The notes under the pieces are model-generated. The model ran no database searches. It was not told the DNA's origin and saw only the letters and a list, made by a program, of their open reading frames with translations. From Staphylococcus simulans (GTDB taxonomy: Bacteria; Bacillota; Bacilli; Staphylococcales; Staphylococcaceae): 46,784 nt of DNA. The position numbers and the translations under genes are program-made. The DNA lies in the NCBI RefSeq assembly GCF_003043455.1, contig NZ_PZGG01000014.1:1-46784 (forward strand), in the 5' to 3' direction. Shown piece after piece: positions 26,600 to 35,700 of the stretch (position 1 is the stretch's first letter; every line of letters begins with the position of its first letter).

Positions 26600-29071
26600 A
26601 TGCACAAGCTACTTATCAGAACCTGCTTCTTAGTTGCGATGTTGTTCATGGTATTTAGTTTCACAAGTTTCGCGGCAGAAACAACGCAACCTGAAACTAA
26701 TACAACAGATGTAAAAGTCGAACAACCGGCACCTGCATCTGACACAACAACGCAGGCAACACAAGCAACACCTGAACCTGTTCAACCATCAGCTGCACCA
26801 GAACAACCTGCAGAAGATGTTGCGTCAAAGACTGATTCAAATGAACCGACAGTGACAACAGAACAGGCACCCACAGATAAAACAACACCACCGGAAACAC
26901 CAACACAAACGGTTGAACCTAAAACAGACGCAACCGTTCAACCAAATGAACCAGCACAACAGACAGCACCTTCAACTGAAGCTACACCAGTTACCACACC
27001 AGCTGTATCTGAACCTAAAGCAGCTGAACCAGCACCTACAACGACACAACATGCGAAAATTCTTCACACGAACGATATGCATGGACGTATCTTAGAAGAA
27101 GACGGACGTGTCATCGGGATGGCTAAATTAAAAACAGTCAAACAACAAGAAAATCCTGATTTAATGTTAGATTCTGGTGATGCTTTCCAAGGCTTACCAA
27201 TTTCAAACAATACAAAAGGTGCAGACATGGCAAACGCTATGAATGAAGTAGGTTACGACGCGATGGCAGTCGGCAACCACGAATTTGATTTCGGTGTTGA
27301 ACAAGCGCAAAAGTACAAAGAACAATTAAACTTCCCTATTCTTTCCGCAAATACATATAAAGATGGGAAGCTTATGTTTGACCCTTACACAATCGTGAAC
27401 AAAAATGGGATTAACTACGGCATTATCGGTGTGACGACACCAGAAACAGCTGTCAAAACACACCCAGATAACATTAAAGGTGTCACGTTTACAGAACCGA
27501 TTCCTGCTGTTCAAAACATTATGGATCAAATTAAAGCACAGACAGATATCTTCGTTATTTTGTCTCACTTAGGTATTGATCCATCAACTAAAGCAGAATG
27601 GCGCGGAGACACACTTGCAGATACACTTGCACGTGATCGTCGTTTCTATGACAAAGAAATCATCGTATTAGATGGCCATTCTCACTCAGTTATTGAAAAT
27701 GGTGAAATCAATCGTAATACTTTACTAGCACAAACAGGAACAGCACTCGCAAATATCGGTAAAGTTGAATTCAATTATCAAAATGGTACTATCTCTAACT
27801 TAAATGCTTCATTAATCAACGTTAAAGATACAGCAGATATTACACCAGACCCTGCTTTACAACAACAACTTGACGAAGCGAAAGCAAAATTTGAAGCACA
27901 AGTTTCAGAAGTCATTATTCCTAATAATACAATTCAATTCCAAGGTGAACGTGATGACGTGCGCAGACACGAAACAAACTTAGGTAATGCAATTGCGGAT
28001 AGTATGGAAGCTTATGGCCAAAACGGCTTTTCTCACCCTGCTGATTTCGCAGTCACAAATGGAGGCGGTATTCGTGCTTCTATCGACAAAAACCAAGATG
28101 TTACATTAGGCGATATCATTACAGTCTTACCTTTCGGCAACACGATTTCACAAATCCAAGTCAAAGGAACAGATGTTGCAAAAATGTTTGAACATAGTTT
28201 GAGCGCACCTGTTGAAAATGGACAATTAGGCGCTAACGGTGCATTCTTGCATATCTCTAAATCAATTCGTGTTTATTACGATATTAATAAAGCACCCGGC
28301 GAACGCGTGTTAAAAATCGAAGTATTAAACAAAAAGACCCAACAATTTGAAGCGTTAGATCCTAACCGTACGTACTACATGACTACAAATGACTTTACCG
28401 CTTCAGGCGGTGATGGTTACGACATGTTAGGCGGTTTACGTGAAGAAGGCGGGTCTTTAGATAAAGTCTTCTCAGATTACTTAAGAGAAGCAGACTTATC
28501 ACAATACGACACTGACAAAATCAGCCGTATTATCAACGGTCAACCACTTGTTGCACAAACAGAGGAACAAGCTGAAACAGAAACACAACCAACAACTGGC
28601 GACACTGCACAACCAGAACCAAATACAACAACACCTGCAGTACCGACAAAACCAGCATTACAACCTGTCGCAAGCACACAAACAACACAACCAACAGCTT
28701 CAACTTCAAATGTGATACCATTCCCTGCAGCTAAGACAACAGCACAAGCAGGTACATCACAAATTGATGCATCACAAAACAGCATTTCAACTGAAGCGCC
28801 TCAAACAACTTCAGCACAGGTTAACTCAGCTGTGGCAAATCTAGAGACACTTCAGTCTCATCAAACAGCACAAGCTTCAAATGTTTACCCATTGCATGCT
28901 AATCATGCACAACAACAAGCTAAAACAGCTTCAACTACGAAAAATGACTCAAACACCGAGCAGTCTCTACCGAATACAGGAAGCAATGACCTTCCAGTAT
29001 GGCCTATCGGTTTAGTACTGACTGGTTTAGGTGTGGCATATATTTCACGCAAACGAGATCATGCGGCATAA
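26600..29071 (+). CDS. LPXTG-anchored 5'-nucleotidase, AdsA-like
   Basis: An 823-residue surface protein, start at 26600 after AAAGGAGG. Signal peptide about 1-26; a Pro/Thr/Glu-rich low-complexity stretch about 27-150; a calcineurin-like metallophosphatase domain from ILHTNDMHGR (about 153) with YDAMAVGNHEFDFG and DGHSH metal motifs; a 5'-nucleotidase C-terminal domain (about 450-640, NGGGIRASI, TNDFTASGGDGYD); a second low-complexity stretch; then LPNTG at 790-794, a hydrophobic span and RKRDHAA. Sortase A should fix it to the wall. S. aureus AdsA has the same motifs and makes adenosine from AMP, dampening host immunity. This one lacks a YSIRK signal and has longer linkers, so AdsA-like is the safe call. 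Confidence 0.88.
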   Translation: MHKLLIRTCFLVAMLFMVFSFTSFAAETTQPETNTTDVKVEQPAPASDTTTQATQATPEPVQPSAAPEQPAEDVASKTDSNEPTVTTEQAPTDKTTPPETPTQTVEPKTDATVQPNEPAQQTAPSTEATPVTTPAVSEPKAAEPAPTTTQHAKILHTNDMHGRILEEDGRVIGMAKLKTVKQQENPDLMLDSGDAFQGLPISNNTKGADMANAMNEVGYDAMAVGNHEFDFGVEQAQKYKEQLNFPILSANTYKDGKLMFDPYTIVNKNGINYGIIGVTTPETAVKTHPDNIKGVTFTEPIPAVQNIMDQIKAQTDIFVILSHLGIDPSTKAEWRGDTLADTLARDRRFYDKEIIVLDGHSHSVIENGEINRNTLLAQTGTALANIGKVEFNYQNGTISNLNASLINVKDTADITPDPALQQQLDEAKAKFEAQVSEVIIPNNTIQFQGERDDVRRHETNLGNAIADSMEAYGQNGFSHPADFAVTNGGGIRASIDKNQDVTLGDIITVLPFGNTISQIQVKGTDVAKMFEHSLSAPVENGQLGANGAFLHISKSIRVYYDINKAPGERVLKIEVLNKKTQQFEALDPNRTYYMTTNDFTASGGDGYDMLGGLREEGGSLDKVFSDYLREADLSQYDTDKISRIINGQPLVAQTEEQAETETQPTTGDTAQPEPNTTTPAVPTKPALQPVASTQTTQPTASTSNVIPFPAAKTTAQAGTSQIDASQNSISTEAPQTTSAQVNSAVANLETLQSHQTAQASNVYPLHANHAQQQAKTASTTKNDSNTEQSLPNTGSNDLPVWPIGLVLTGLGVAYISRKRDHAA

Positions 29072-29073
29072 AA

Positions 29074-29114
29074 ACACAGCACAACTTCTGGTTTTTCAGA
29101 GGTTGTGCTGTTTC
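29074..29114 (+). terminator. Terminator of the nucleotidase gene
   Basis: Stem AACACAGCACAAC / GTTGTGCTGTTT with TTCTG/CAGA inner pairs, followed by TTTCTTTTTC. Confidence 0.88.
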
Positions 29115-29167
29115 TTTTTCTAACTTATGATTTTACATCTTACTGTTTTAATCTCATTATCATATGA

Positions 29168-29947
29168 CTATTCAAATGTCTGAATGGTCATTTCAGGGAT
29201 TCCAAAGTACTTCTCTAAGAATGCTTGATAATTATCAGACGTTGTATCTTGAACACTCTTCTCACCATTGACCAATAATGTTAAATGATTTTCAGTCAAC
29301 GTATTACGTCCGACTTCAGTTGCTATTGTGATTAATAGGCCTTGCACAAAGATAGAATCAGGACTGGATTGATTAAACTCAATGCCGTCTTTAAAATCTT
29401 CTAATTGTTTTTGTTCATTTAATACACGATAGCTAGTCTGCCATTGATGATCATCTTCAGACCATTTTTCAATATCATAATGTGTTTCATCGACATGATG
29501 TACACGATAACTGCCTGTCACGTCTTGCATACTTGTTTTATCCATCGGCAACGCAAACTTCGGCATATCCCCAAAACCGACATCTACAACATACGGTACA
29601 CCTTCAATTACGACTTGAAGGGACATATGCGAACCTTCACGCGCCCAACCTTTTGGACTTAACACAGTCGCAGATAAAGCCTTAACTTCAAATCCTTTAT
29701 ACTCTAAATAATGTTTAAAGAAATAATTCATTTCATAACAGAAGCCCCCGCGCTGTTCATCGACAACTTTATGCATCATTGCTTCGTCTGTTAACGCAAG
29801 CGGCCAACCATTTTGTACATTGATATTTTCAAAAGGTACATGCAGCGCATATTGTCTGATATAGGCATTTAACGTTTCTAAGCTTGTATCATGATATTGA
29901 TCAGTATCTATTTCTAAATATTGTTCCAGTCTTGTAAAATCCACCAT
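29168..29947 (-). CDS. nat: Arylamine N-acetyltransferase
   Basis: A 259-residue NAT enzyme. The thiol-protease-like catalytic triad is visible: Cys70 (RGGFCYEMN), His107 (EGSHMSLQV) and Asp122 (VVDVGFGD). It moves an acetyl (or other acyl) group from acyl-CoA to arylamines or hydrazines; the natural substrate in staphylococci is not known. It is divergent from the MerB-like gene (106 bp between starts). No other gene shares its transcript. Confidence 0.93.
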   Translation of the reverse strand: MVDFTRLEQYLEIDTDQYHDTSLETLNAYIRQYALHVPFENINVQNGWPLALTDEAMMHKVVDEQRGGFCYEMNYFFKHYLEYKGFEVKALSATVLSPKGWAREGSHMSLQVVIEGVPYVVDVGFGDMPKFALPMDKTSMQDVTGSYRVHHVDETHYDIEKWSEDDHQWQTSYRVLNEQKQLEDFKDGIEFNQSSPDSIFVQGLLITIATEVGRNTLTENHLTLLVNGEKSVQDTTSDNYQAFLEKYFGIPEMTIQTFE

Positions 29948-29981
29948 ACTTTATCTTCCCTTTCTATATATTTTGTTTTAT

Positions 29982-30032
29982 TTGTTTAATGTGTTTAATA
30001 AGCGTAGAATTAAATCGAAATGATTACGATTA
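29982..30032 (+). promoter_or_regulatory. Promoter of the MerB-like gene with a Zur box
   Basis: Plus strand -35 TTGTTT (29982-29987) and -10 TAGAAT (30005-30010), spacing 17. Immediately downstream, TCGAAATGATTACGA (30015-30029) matches the Bacillus/Staphylococcus Zur box TCGTAATNATTACGA with one mismatch, and the flanking AAA and TTA extend the match. A repressor bound there would cover the transcription start. Confidence 0.72.
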
Positions 30033-30053
30033 AAGAGAAAGGAGTCGTTTTAG

Positions 30054-30653
30054 ATGCATTACTTTAATTTTGATGCGTTACTTACACTGCATGAACATCA
30101 ACAAAGACAATCTTTGATTCAAGAAATTGTTAAACAACCGACTACTCCCCCTGCATTTATAGACGCTTATCAAACATTACTTGATAAACATGTGATTGTT
30201 GTACAAGACCACCTTATCACTTGTCTCTATCCTTTTGCGACACATCCAACTTCATTTAAAGTTCAACTTTCAGATAATACTACTGTCTATGCGATGTGTG
30301 CGATTGATGCATTAGGCATTCACTATACCTTGAATGAACCGATTCATATAGAAGCCCAGTGCGCAGAAACGAAAGCACCGATTCAAATCTCACTTAAAGA
30401 CGGTCAACTTAACACTGAGAATCCAGCTATCTATGTATTATTTAAAAACCTATGTTCAGAAACACAATGTGCAGACAGTTGTTGTCCTGAAATTCAATTT
30501 TTCATCAATAAAAACGCATTAGATCAATATTATCACACACATATCAACCAAAATATTGCGGTCGAAAATCATACAGCTTATCACGCTTTACCACTTACTA
30601 AAGCCAATACGATTGCTAAAGAGATTTTCGAAATTCGCGAAAACAATGAATAA
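30054..30653 (+). CDS. MerB-like (alkylmercury lyase family) protein
   Basis: A 199-residue cytoplasmic protein. The MerB core is recognisable: AMCAIDALG with Cys82 and Asp85 (C-x2-D, as Cys96/Asp99 of MerB), Cys103 at the same spacing (21) as MerB Cys117, and SCCPEIQFF with Cys143/Cys144 aligning with MerB Cys159. All catalytic positions of organomercurial lyase are thus kept. No merA, merR or other mercury gene is near, and a Zur-box match overlaps the promoter, hinting at zinc rather than mercury. Other roles for the family (thiol metal handling; NosL shares the fold) are possible. AAAGGAG ribosome-binding site. A bidirectional terminator follows. Confidence 0.8.
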   Translation: MHYFNFDALLTLHEHQQRQSLIQEIVKQPTTPPAFIDAYQTLLDKHVIVVQDHLITCLYPFATHPTSFKVQLSDNTTVYAMCAIDALGIHYTLNEPIHIEAQCAETKAPIQISLKDGQLNTENPAIYVLFKNLCSETQCADSCCPEIQFFINKNALDQYYHTHINQNIAVENHTAYHALPLTKANTIAKEIFEIRENNE

Positions 30654-30670
30654 TAAATTGCTTAAATAAG

Positions 30671-30702
30671 AAAGGTGCCTCTCCGACTTGGAAGGCACCT
30701 TT
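30671..30702. terminator. Bidirectional terminator
   Basis: A 10-bp stem AAAGGTGCCT / AGGCACCTTT between the convergent MerB-like and mccB genes. Confidence 0.88.
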
Positions 30703-30726
30703 GTTCTATACATATTTACTATGAAA

Positions 30727-31875
30727 TTATTTTTGTAATTGGTCTAAAGCTTGTTTTAAATCAGCGACTAAATCATCTGTATCTTCAATACCAACAGATA
30801 AGCGGATTAATCCGTCTTCAATGCCTTCTTTTTCACGTACTTCTTTTGGAATAGAAGCGTGTGTCATTAAAGCGGGTACTGAAATTAAACTTTCTACTGC
30901 ACCTAAGCTTTCAGCTAATGTGAAGTATTCTGTTTCACGAATTACTGCTTTTGCGGCATCAATATCAGAAACTACAAATGAAACAACGCCTGTATGATCT
31001 GATGCTTGGCTTTCATGTATATCGTGATTTGGATGACTTTCTAAGCTTGGATGGTATACTTTTTGAACATTAGGATGTTCCGCTAGCATTTTAGCAACTG
31101 CCACTGCACTACGGCTGACTTGTTCCATGCGCAAACCTAATGTTTTAATACCACGAATTAATAAATAACTGTCTTGTGGTCCAAGCACACCGCCTGTTGA
31201 ATTTTGAATAAAGCCAAGACGTTCAGCTAAATCTTCATCGCTTGTTGCAAGTAAACCGCCGATAACATCACTATGACCGCCAATATATTTAGAGGCAGAA
31301 TGTAACACAATGTCTGCGCCTAATTTTAATGGGTTTTGGAAGTAAGGCGACATGAATGTATTATCCACAACAGAAATTAAATCATGTTTTTTCGCAATTT
31401 CCGCTGAAGCTTTAATATCAGTCACACGTAATAATGGGTTAGATGGTGTTTCAATCATTAACATTTTTGTTTCTGGTTTAATTGCTGCTTCAATGTTTTC
31501 AACTTCTGTTGTATCTACGAAATCCGCATCAATACCGAAGCGATTGAACACTTTCGTCAACACTCGGAATGTTCCGCCGTATACATCAGAATTCACCACA
31601 ATGTGATCACCTTTATCTAATAACATGATAACTGCAGACATTGCGGCTACACCTGAGCCGAATGCGAAACCAAAACGTCCATATTCAATATCCGCAATCG
31701 CACTTTCTAACGCAGCACGTGTCGGATTACCGCTACGTGAATATTCATAGCCTTCGCGTAAGTCCCCGATATCATCTTGTAAATAAGTGCTTGTTTGATA
31801 AATCGGTGTTGTTACCGCACCTGTATAATCATCTGTTGTATGGCCGCCATGTACCATTTGTGTTTTCTTATTCAT
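30727..31875 (-). CDS. mccB: Cystathionine gamma-lyase/synthase (reverse transsulfuration)
   Basis: A 382-residue Cys/Met-metabolism PLP enzyme. The PLP-binding lysine is Lys196 (LHSASKYIGGHSD), preceded by the SRSGNPTR and GSGVAAMSA motifs. Together with the upstream beta-synthase it should convert cystathionine to cysteine, so homocysteine sulfur reaches cysteine. It starts 15 nt after mccA. The family also contains cystathionine gamma-synthase (metB); the pairing with a cystathionine beta-synthase favours gamma-lyase. Confidence 0.9.
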   Translation of the reverse strand: MNKKTQMVHGGHTTDDYTGAVTTPIYQTSTYLQDDIGDLREGYEYSRSGNPTRAALESAIADIEYGRFGFAFGSGVAAMSAVIMLLDKGDHIVVNSDVYGGTFRVLTKVFNRFGIDADFVDTTEVENIEAAIKPETKMLMIETPSNPLLRVTDIKASAEIAKKHDLISVVDNTFMSPYFQNPLKLGADIVLHSASKYIGGHSDVIGGLLATSDEDLAERLGFIQNSTGGVLGPQDSYLLIRGIKTLGLRMEQVSRSAVAVAKMLAEHPNVQKVYHPSLESHPNHDIHESQASDHTGVVSFVVSDIDAAKAVIRETEYFTLAESLGAVESLISVPALMTHASIPKEVREKEGIEDGLIRLSVGIEDTDDLVADLKQALDQLQK

Positions 31876-31890
31876 AAATCTTTAACTCCT

Positions 31891-32796
31891 TTACGCCTTA
31901 TTTTTTCCCGAATAATTAAAAATTGATTTAGACATATAACGATCACTGCCGTCTGGGAAGACTGTGACAATCGTTCCTTTGTCTATACGCGCTTTAATTT
32001 CTAATGAACCTTGTAATGCAGCACCTGAGGAACTGCCTACTAACAGTCCTTCTTGTAGCGCAAGTTGTTTTACATTATGAAAGGCATCTTCATCTGTAAT
32101 GGTTAAAATATCCGTTACTAAACCTTTATCTAAGAAGCCTGGCCATTTTTCAGAACCGATACCTTCTGTGTCATGCAGGCGTTTTTTACCACCGTTCAAC
32201 ACTGACCCGACAGGTTCAACAATGACATTTTTAACACCGTGTTGTGCTAAGACTTCAGCAGTCCCTGTAAATGTTCCGCCTGAACCGACACCTGCCACAA
32301 AGTAATCTACTTCAGGCAATGCTTTTAAGATTTCTTGTGCCATCGTATCGCGATACGCACCTGGATTATCTTCTGACTCAAACTGATTCGTATAATACGC
32401 ACCATGTTCAGCCGCATAATCACGCGCTGCTTGTTGCGCACCTAACATACCGCCATTTTGCGGTGTGCGAATCACTTTTGCGCCTAATGCTTCCATAATC
32501 GAAATCTTTTCTGCCGCAAAACCAATCGGCGCATAAATCACACATTGTAAGCCATAGTGGTTCGCCGCAATCGCTAAGCCAATACCCGTATTGCCCGCTG
32601 AAGCTTCCACTATTGTGTCACCGCGCTTAATTTGTCCACGTTCCATTGCTTGTTCAATTAAATATTTGCCTAAACGGTCTTTTACACTGCCGCCAGGGTT
32701 GAATTGTTCTAGTTTTGCATAAATTGATACTTTATCATCACTGAACGACTCCAATTTAACCAAAGGTGTATTGCCGATTAAATCAAATCCAATCAT
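31891..32796 (-). CDS. mccA: O-acetylserine-dependent cystathionine beta-synthase / cysteine synthase family
   Basis: A 301-residue PLP enzyme. The PLP lysine is Lys39 (NPGGSVKDR), with the phosphate-binding GSGGTFTGTAE and substrate-binding EASAGNTGIG loops. It should condense O-acetylserine with homocysteine to cystathionine. Start at 32796 after GGGGAGGAC; the eight-residue longer start lacks a site. First gene of the mccA-mccB operon. Older names for this gene are cysM. Confidence 0.9.
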   Translation of the reverse strand: MIGFDLIGNTPLVKLESFSDDKVSIYAKLEQFNPGGSVKDRLGKYLIEQAMERGQIKRGDTIVEASAGNTGIGLAIAANHYGLQCVIYAPIGFAAEKISIMEALGAKVIRTPQNGGMLGAQQAARDYAAEHGAYYTNQFESEDNPGAYRDTMAQEILKALPEVDYFVAGVGSGGTFTGTAEVLAQHGVKNVIVEPVGSVLNGGKKRLHDTEGIGSEKWPGFLDKGLVTDILTITDEDAFHNVKQLALQEGLLVGSSSGAALQGSLEIKARIDKGTIVTVFPDGSDRYMSKSIFNYSGKNKA

Positions 32797-32862
32797 AGAT
32801 GTCCTCCCCGTGAAATGCATGATGACAGGCCCGACTCCTGTTTTTCACCACTCATTCCCATT

Positions 32863-32912
32863 ATTCCTATCGTACTGGTATGAATTATAGCGCATTGCAG
32901 TTGTAAATGCAA
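32863..32912 (-). promoter_or_regulatory. mccAB promoter with a candidate CymR site
   Basis: Minus strand -35 TTGCAT (32907-32912) and -10 TATAAT (32884-32889), spacing 17. Directly after the predicted start site, ATACCAGTACGATAGGAAT (32863-32881) resembles the CymR-type ATACC...GGAAT half sites. CymR is the cysteine-responsive repressor of such genes. The site match is from memory of the motif and is only suggestive. Confidence 0.6.
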
Positions 32913-33074
32913 TTTTCTCTTAAAGTGTAACTTAAAAATATTGATGTAACTTCATTGTGTCTATTCACAAATAATCAAAATAAAATTAATAAAGTGAACT
33001 TTTAATGAAGGTAATGTAATTTATATAAAGATGTGATACATTAGTGAAAATTAAAAATTAGGAGAGGATGCAAC

Positions 33075-33959
33075 GTGCTTCACACGCACAATACTTTTAA
33101 AAACTTCATACAAACTATTTTTCTAGCAATCAAATGGATAACTATATCAATACTACTCATGAGTGCTTTTATGTATAGCTTATTATTTGCGACTGATCAC
33201 TTTGAAGATCCAATAATACTAATTGCACTTTATATTATCATTCCGATACTCGTTTTATTCGTTTATCAATATTATTTGAAAATATGTCATATACCTTCTT
33301 TATTCAGCCCCAAATACGTTCAATTGACAAAATTAAGTTGGTCTATCAAATTTTCCTTGATTACTGTTTCCTATTTTGCCACAAGTATTCTGAGTGGACT
33401 TGTTTACACAGGCGAGTCAGAGAATCAAAAGATTTTAAAAGAGCAAGCTGTTGATTTTCCTTCTTCATTTCTTGGTACTAGTTTTAATGCACCTATCATA
33501 GAAGAAGTGATATTTAGAGGCATGCTTTTTATCATTATTTTAACCGCCACTTCTTTTCTGTTTAACGAAACTAACCGCAAATCCATGTTTTTGAGAATGG
33601 CAATTTATGTAACACTTTCTACAATCATTTTCGGCTTTCTTCATGTGGTGGTCTCAGGCGATTACCAGCATGTTTTCCCTTATTTAGTTCCAGGATTCAT
33701 TTATAGTATCGTTTTTGCATTAACTAGAGATATCAAAGTCACTATCTTACTGCACATACTTAATAATTCTAGCGTTCACCTCTATGAATATGGCTATGAA
33801 CAGATTAATGTTGTGATTAATATCTTGTTAGTTTTAACTGCACTTATAGGTCTGTTTATCTATTTTAAATCTGATGACTTTAAACAGTTGCGTCATAAGT
33901 GGGAATATCACCAATATATAAAGCTAAAACGTAAATTCAATAAAGTAGAGACTCCATAA
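33075..33959 (+). CDS. CPBP-family intramembrane metalloprotease (CAAX-like)
   Basis: A 294-residue, about eight-helix protein. The Abi/CPBP motifs are all seen: EEVIFR with Glu143, Glu144 and Arg148; FGFLH with His190; HILNN with His227 and Asn231. Starts with GTG, 8 nt after AGGAGAGG. Members in Gram-positives process peptides or act in bacteriocin self-immunity and surface-protein display (Spd, MroQ); substrate here unknown. Alone on its transcript; the upstream stretch 32913-33074 is AT-rich without a gene. Confidence 0.88.
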   Translation: MLHTHNTFKNFIQTIFLAIKWITISILLMSAFMYSLLFATDHFEDPIILIALYIIIPILVLFVYQYYLKICHIPSLFSPKYVQLTKLSWSIKFSLITVSYFATSILSGLVYTGESENQKILKEQAVDFPSSFLGTSFNAPIIEEVIFRGMLFIIILTATSFLFNETNRKSMFLRMAIYVTLSTIIFGFLHVVVSGDYQHVFPYLVPGFIYSIVFALTRDIKVTILLHILNNSSVHLYEYGYEQINVVINILLVLTALIGLFIYFKSDDFKQLRHKWEYHQYIKLKRKFNKVETP

Positions 33960-34011
33960 AACCTACTGAACATATTCTCAAATTCAATTAGCTATTAAGA
34001 CTAAACAGCAA

Positions 34012-34048
34012 AAAATTCCCGCTGCATGCATGATGCAGCGGGAATTTT
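34012..34048. terminator. Bidirectional terminator
   Basis: A 16-bp perfect stem AAAATTCCCGCTGCAT / ATGCAGCGGGAATTTT between the CPBP protease gene and the convergent SNF transporter gene. Confidence 0.95.
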
Positions 34049-34068
34049 CTTTTGTGATTCATTTTATT

Positions 34069-35409
34069 TTAATTAAAGAATTGGATGACGAAAACTAAGA
34101 GTATTACCACAGGCAAGACATATTTAACTAAGTAATACCAAGGCATAAAGATTTTCAAACGATCATTACCAAATACTGATTTAAGATCTTCTTTTTTCAA
34201 TAATTGACCGACAAATAAAGTCGTCGCAAGTGCGCCTAAAGGCATTAAAATATTAGAAACTAAGAAGTCCATATTGTCGAAAATCGTACCCGCTAAAAAG
34301 TGTACATGACTTAATGTACTAAATGATAAAGTTGCTGGGATACTGATAATAAAGACTAGTATACTGCCGATTAGCGCGACTTTACCACGTTTACGGTTAT
34401 CGTTTTTAGTAAAGTTAGACACATTCAATTCTAGTAATGAAATGGATGATGTTAACGCTGCGAACAAGAATAAAATCAAGAATATTAAATAGAATCCCGG
34501 TCCAAAGGTCATTTTCTCAAATACATGCGGCAAGACTTTAAATAATAAGCCAGGACCTTCTTCTGGTTTATAACCAAATGCATTGATTGCTGGGAAGATC
34601 GCTAAACCTGCAAGCAAAGCCACAATAATATTCATAATAACAATGGATAACGCAGAAGTTTTAATCGTCATCTCTTTAGGTGCGTAACTTGCGTACGTAA
34701 TCATTCCTGTCGTTCCTAATGAGAGGGCGAAAAATGATTGCCCAAGTGCAAAGAGAATACCTTCCATAGATAACTCTTCCATACGCGGTTCTAATAAGAA
34801 ACGTACACCTTCAGAAGCACCTTCTAATGAGAGTGAACGTACCACAATTAAAATTAAAAAGATGAACAGTAAAGGCATCATAACTTTAGATGCTTTTTCA
34901 AGTCCGTGTTCAACACCTAACATAACAATAATCATCGTCACTAAAATAAAAGAACCTTGTCCTAACATAGTATAAAGCGGACTTGAGATGACTTGTTCAA
35001 ATTGAATACTGCCAAGTGTGCCGTCTCTTAGTCCTATCATCTGCATCGCAACTTGTGCGATATAAATCATAATCCAACCGCCGACTACACTATAGAAGCC
35101 AAATAAGACAAAGACAGCCAGGTTACCGCTCCAGCCGATAACATTTGTCCATTTTTTATTAGATAATTTACCAAAAATAGCGGTTGTATAAGTTCTTCCG
35201 AGCTTACCGATTGTAAATTCCATAATAAGTAACGGTAAGCCTATAAAGATTGTAAATATTAAAAACATGAGTAGAAACGCACCGCCGCCATAGATACCGG
35301 CCATATATGGAAATTTCCACATGGCTCCTAATCCGATGGCCGAACCTGCGCTTGCTAAAATAAATCCGGTTGAGGTTTTCCACTGTGATTGTTTGGACAC
35401 GCTGCTCAT
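34069..35409 (-). CDS. Sodium-dependent transporter, SNF family
   Basis: A 446-residue, 11-12 helix neurotransmitter:sodium symporter. The family opening is clear (WKTSTGFILASAGSAIGLGA, then MWKFPYMAGIYGGGAF), including the sodium-site GSAIGLG and helix-1 unwound region. Bacterial relatives (LeuT, TnaT) import amino acids with sodium; substrate here unknown. In S. aureus a gene of this family lies beside the mcc pair, so synteny is kept. The upstream region 35410-35640 is AT-rich and holds no gene that I can support. Confidence 0.9.
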   Translation of the reverse strand: MSSVSKQSQWKTSTGFILASAGSAIGLGAMWKFPYMAGIYGGGAFLLMFLIFTIFIGLPLLIMEFTIGKLGRTYTTAIFGKLSNKKWTNVIGWSGNLAVFVLFGFYSVVGGWIMIYIAQVAMQMIGLRDGTLGSIQFEQVISSPLYTMLGQGSFILVTMIIVMLGVEHGLEKASKVMMPLLFIFLILIVVRSLSLEGASEGVRFLLEPRMEELSMEGILFALGQSFFALSLGTTGMITYASYAPKEMTIKTSALSIVIMNIIVALLAGLAIFPAINAFGYKPEEGPGLLFKVLPHVFEKMTFGPGFYLIFLILFLFAALTSSISLLELNVSNFTKNDNRKRGKVALIGSILVFIISIPATLSFSTLSHVHFLAGTIFDNMDFLVSNILMPLGALATTLFVGQLLKKEDLKSVFGNDRLKIFMPWYYLVKYVLPVVILLVFVIQFFN

Positions 35410-35646
35410 CCTTTTCTGTTATTTTCAGATTAAACTAATTTACTTTAAAGCGTTAAAGCGTTTATGTAAGTAAGTATACTATAACACAAATATAGCAATC
35501 CCTCAACTAGCAATTAAATATAACATCACGCTGTAACCTTGTCATTATAGGCTTTTTCGTATATTTTTGATTTTTTCTAGCCCGTATCACCAAAGCTACT
35601 TAACATTGCTTATATAATCACTTTTAAGTGAAAACGACATAAAAAA

Positions 35647-35669
35647 AGATTACCCTCTTGGATAATCTC
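35647..35669 (-). terminator. Terminator after the TetR gene
   Basis: Minus strand stem AGATTATCC / GGGTAATCT (one mismatch) followed by seven T. Lies 31 nt after the tetR stop. Confidence 0.78.
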
Positions 35670-35700
35670 ATCTTGCTTTAAAGTTATGATGGATATGAAC

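Noticed and set aside
26550..28790. Minus-strand ORFs opposite the nucleotidase gene
   Set aside because: Low-complexity shadows of the Pro/Thr/Gln-rich coding stretches.
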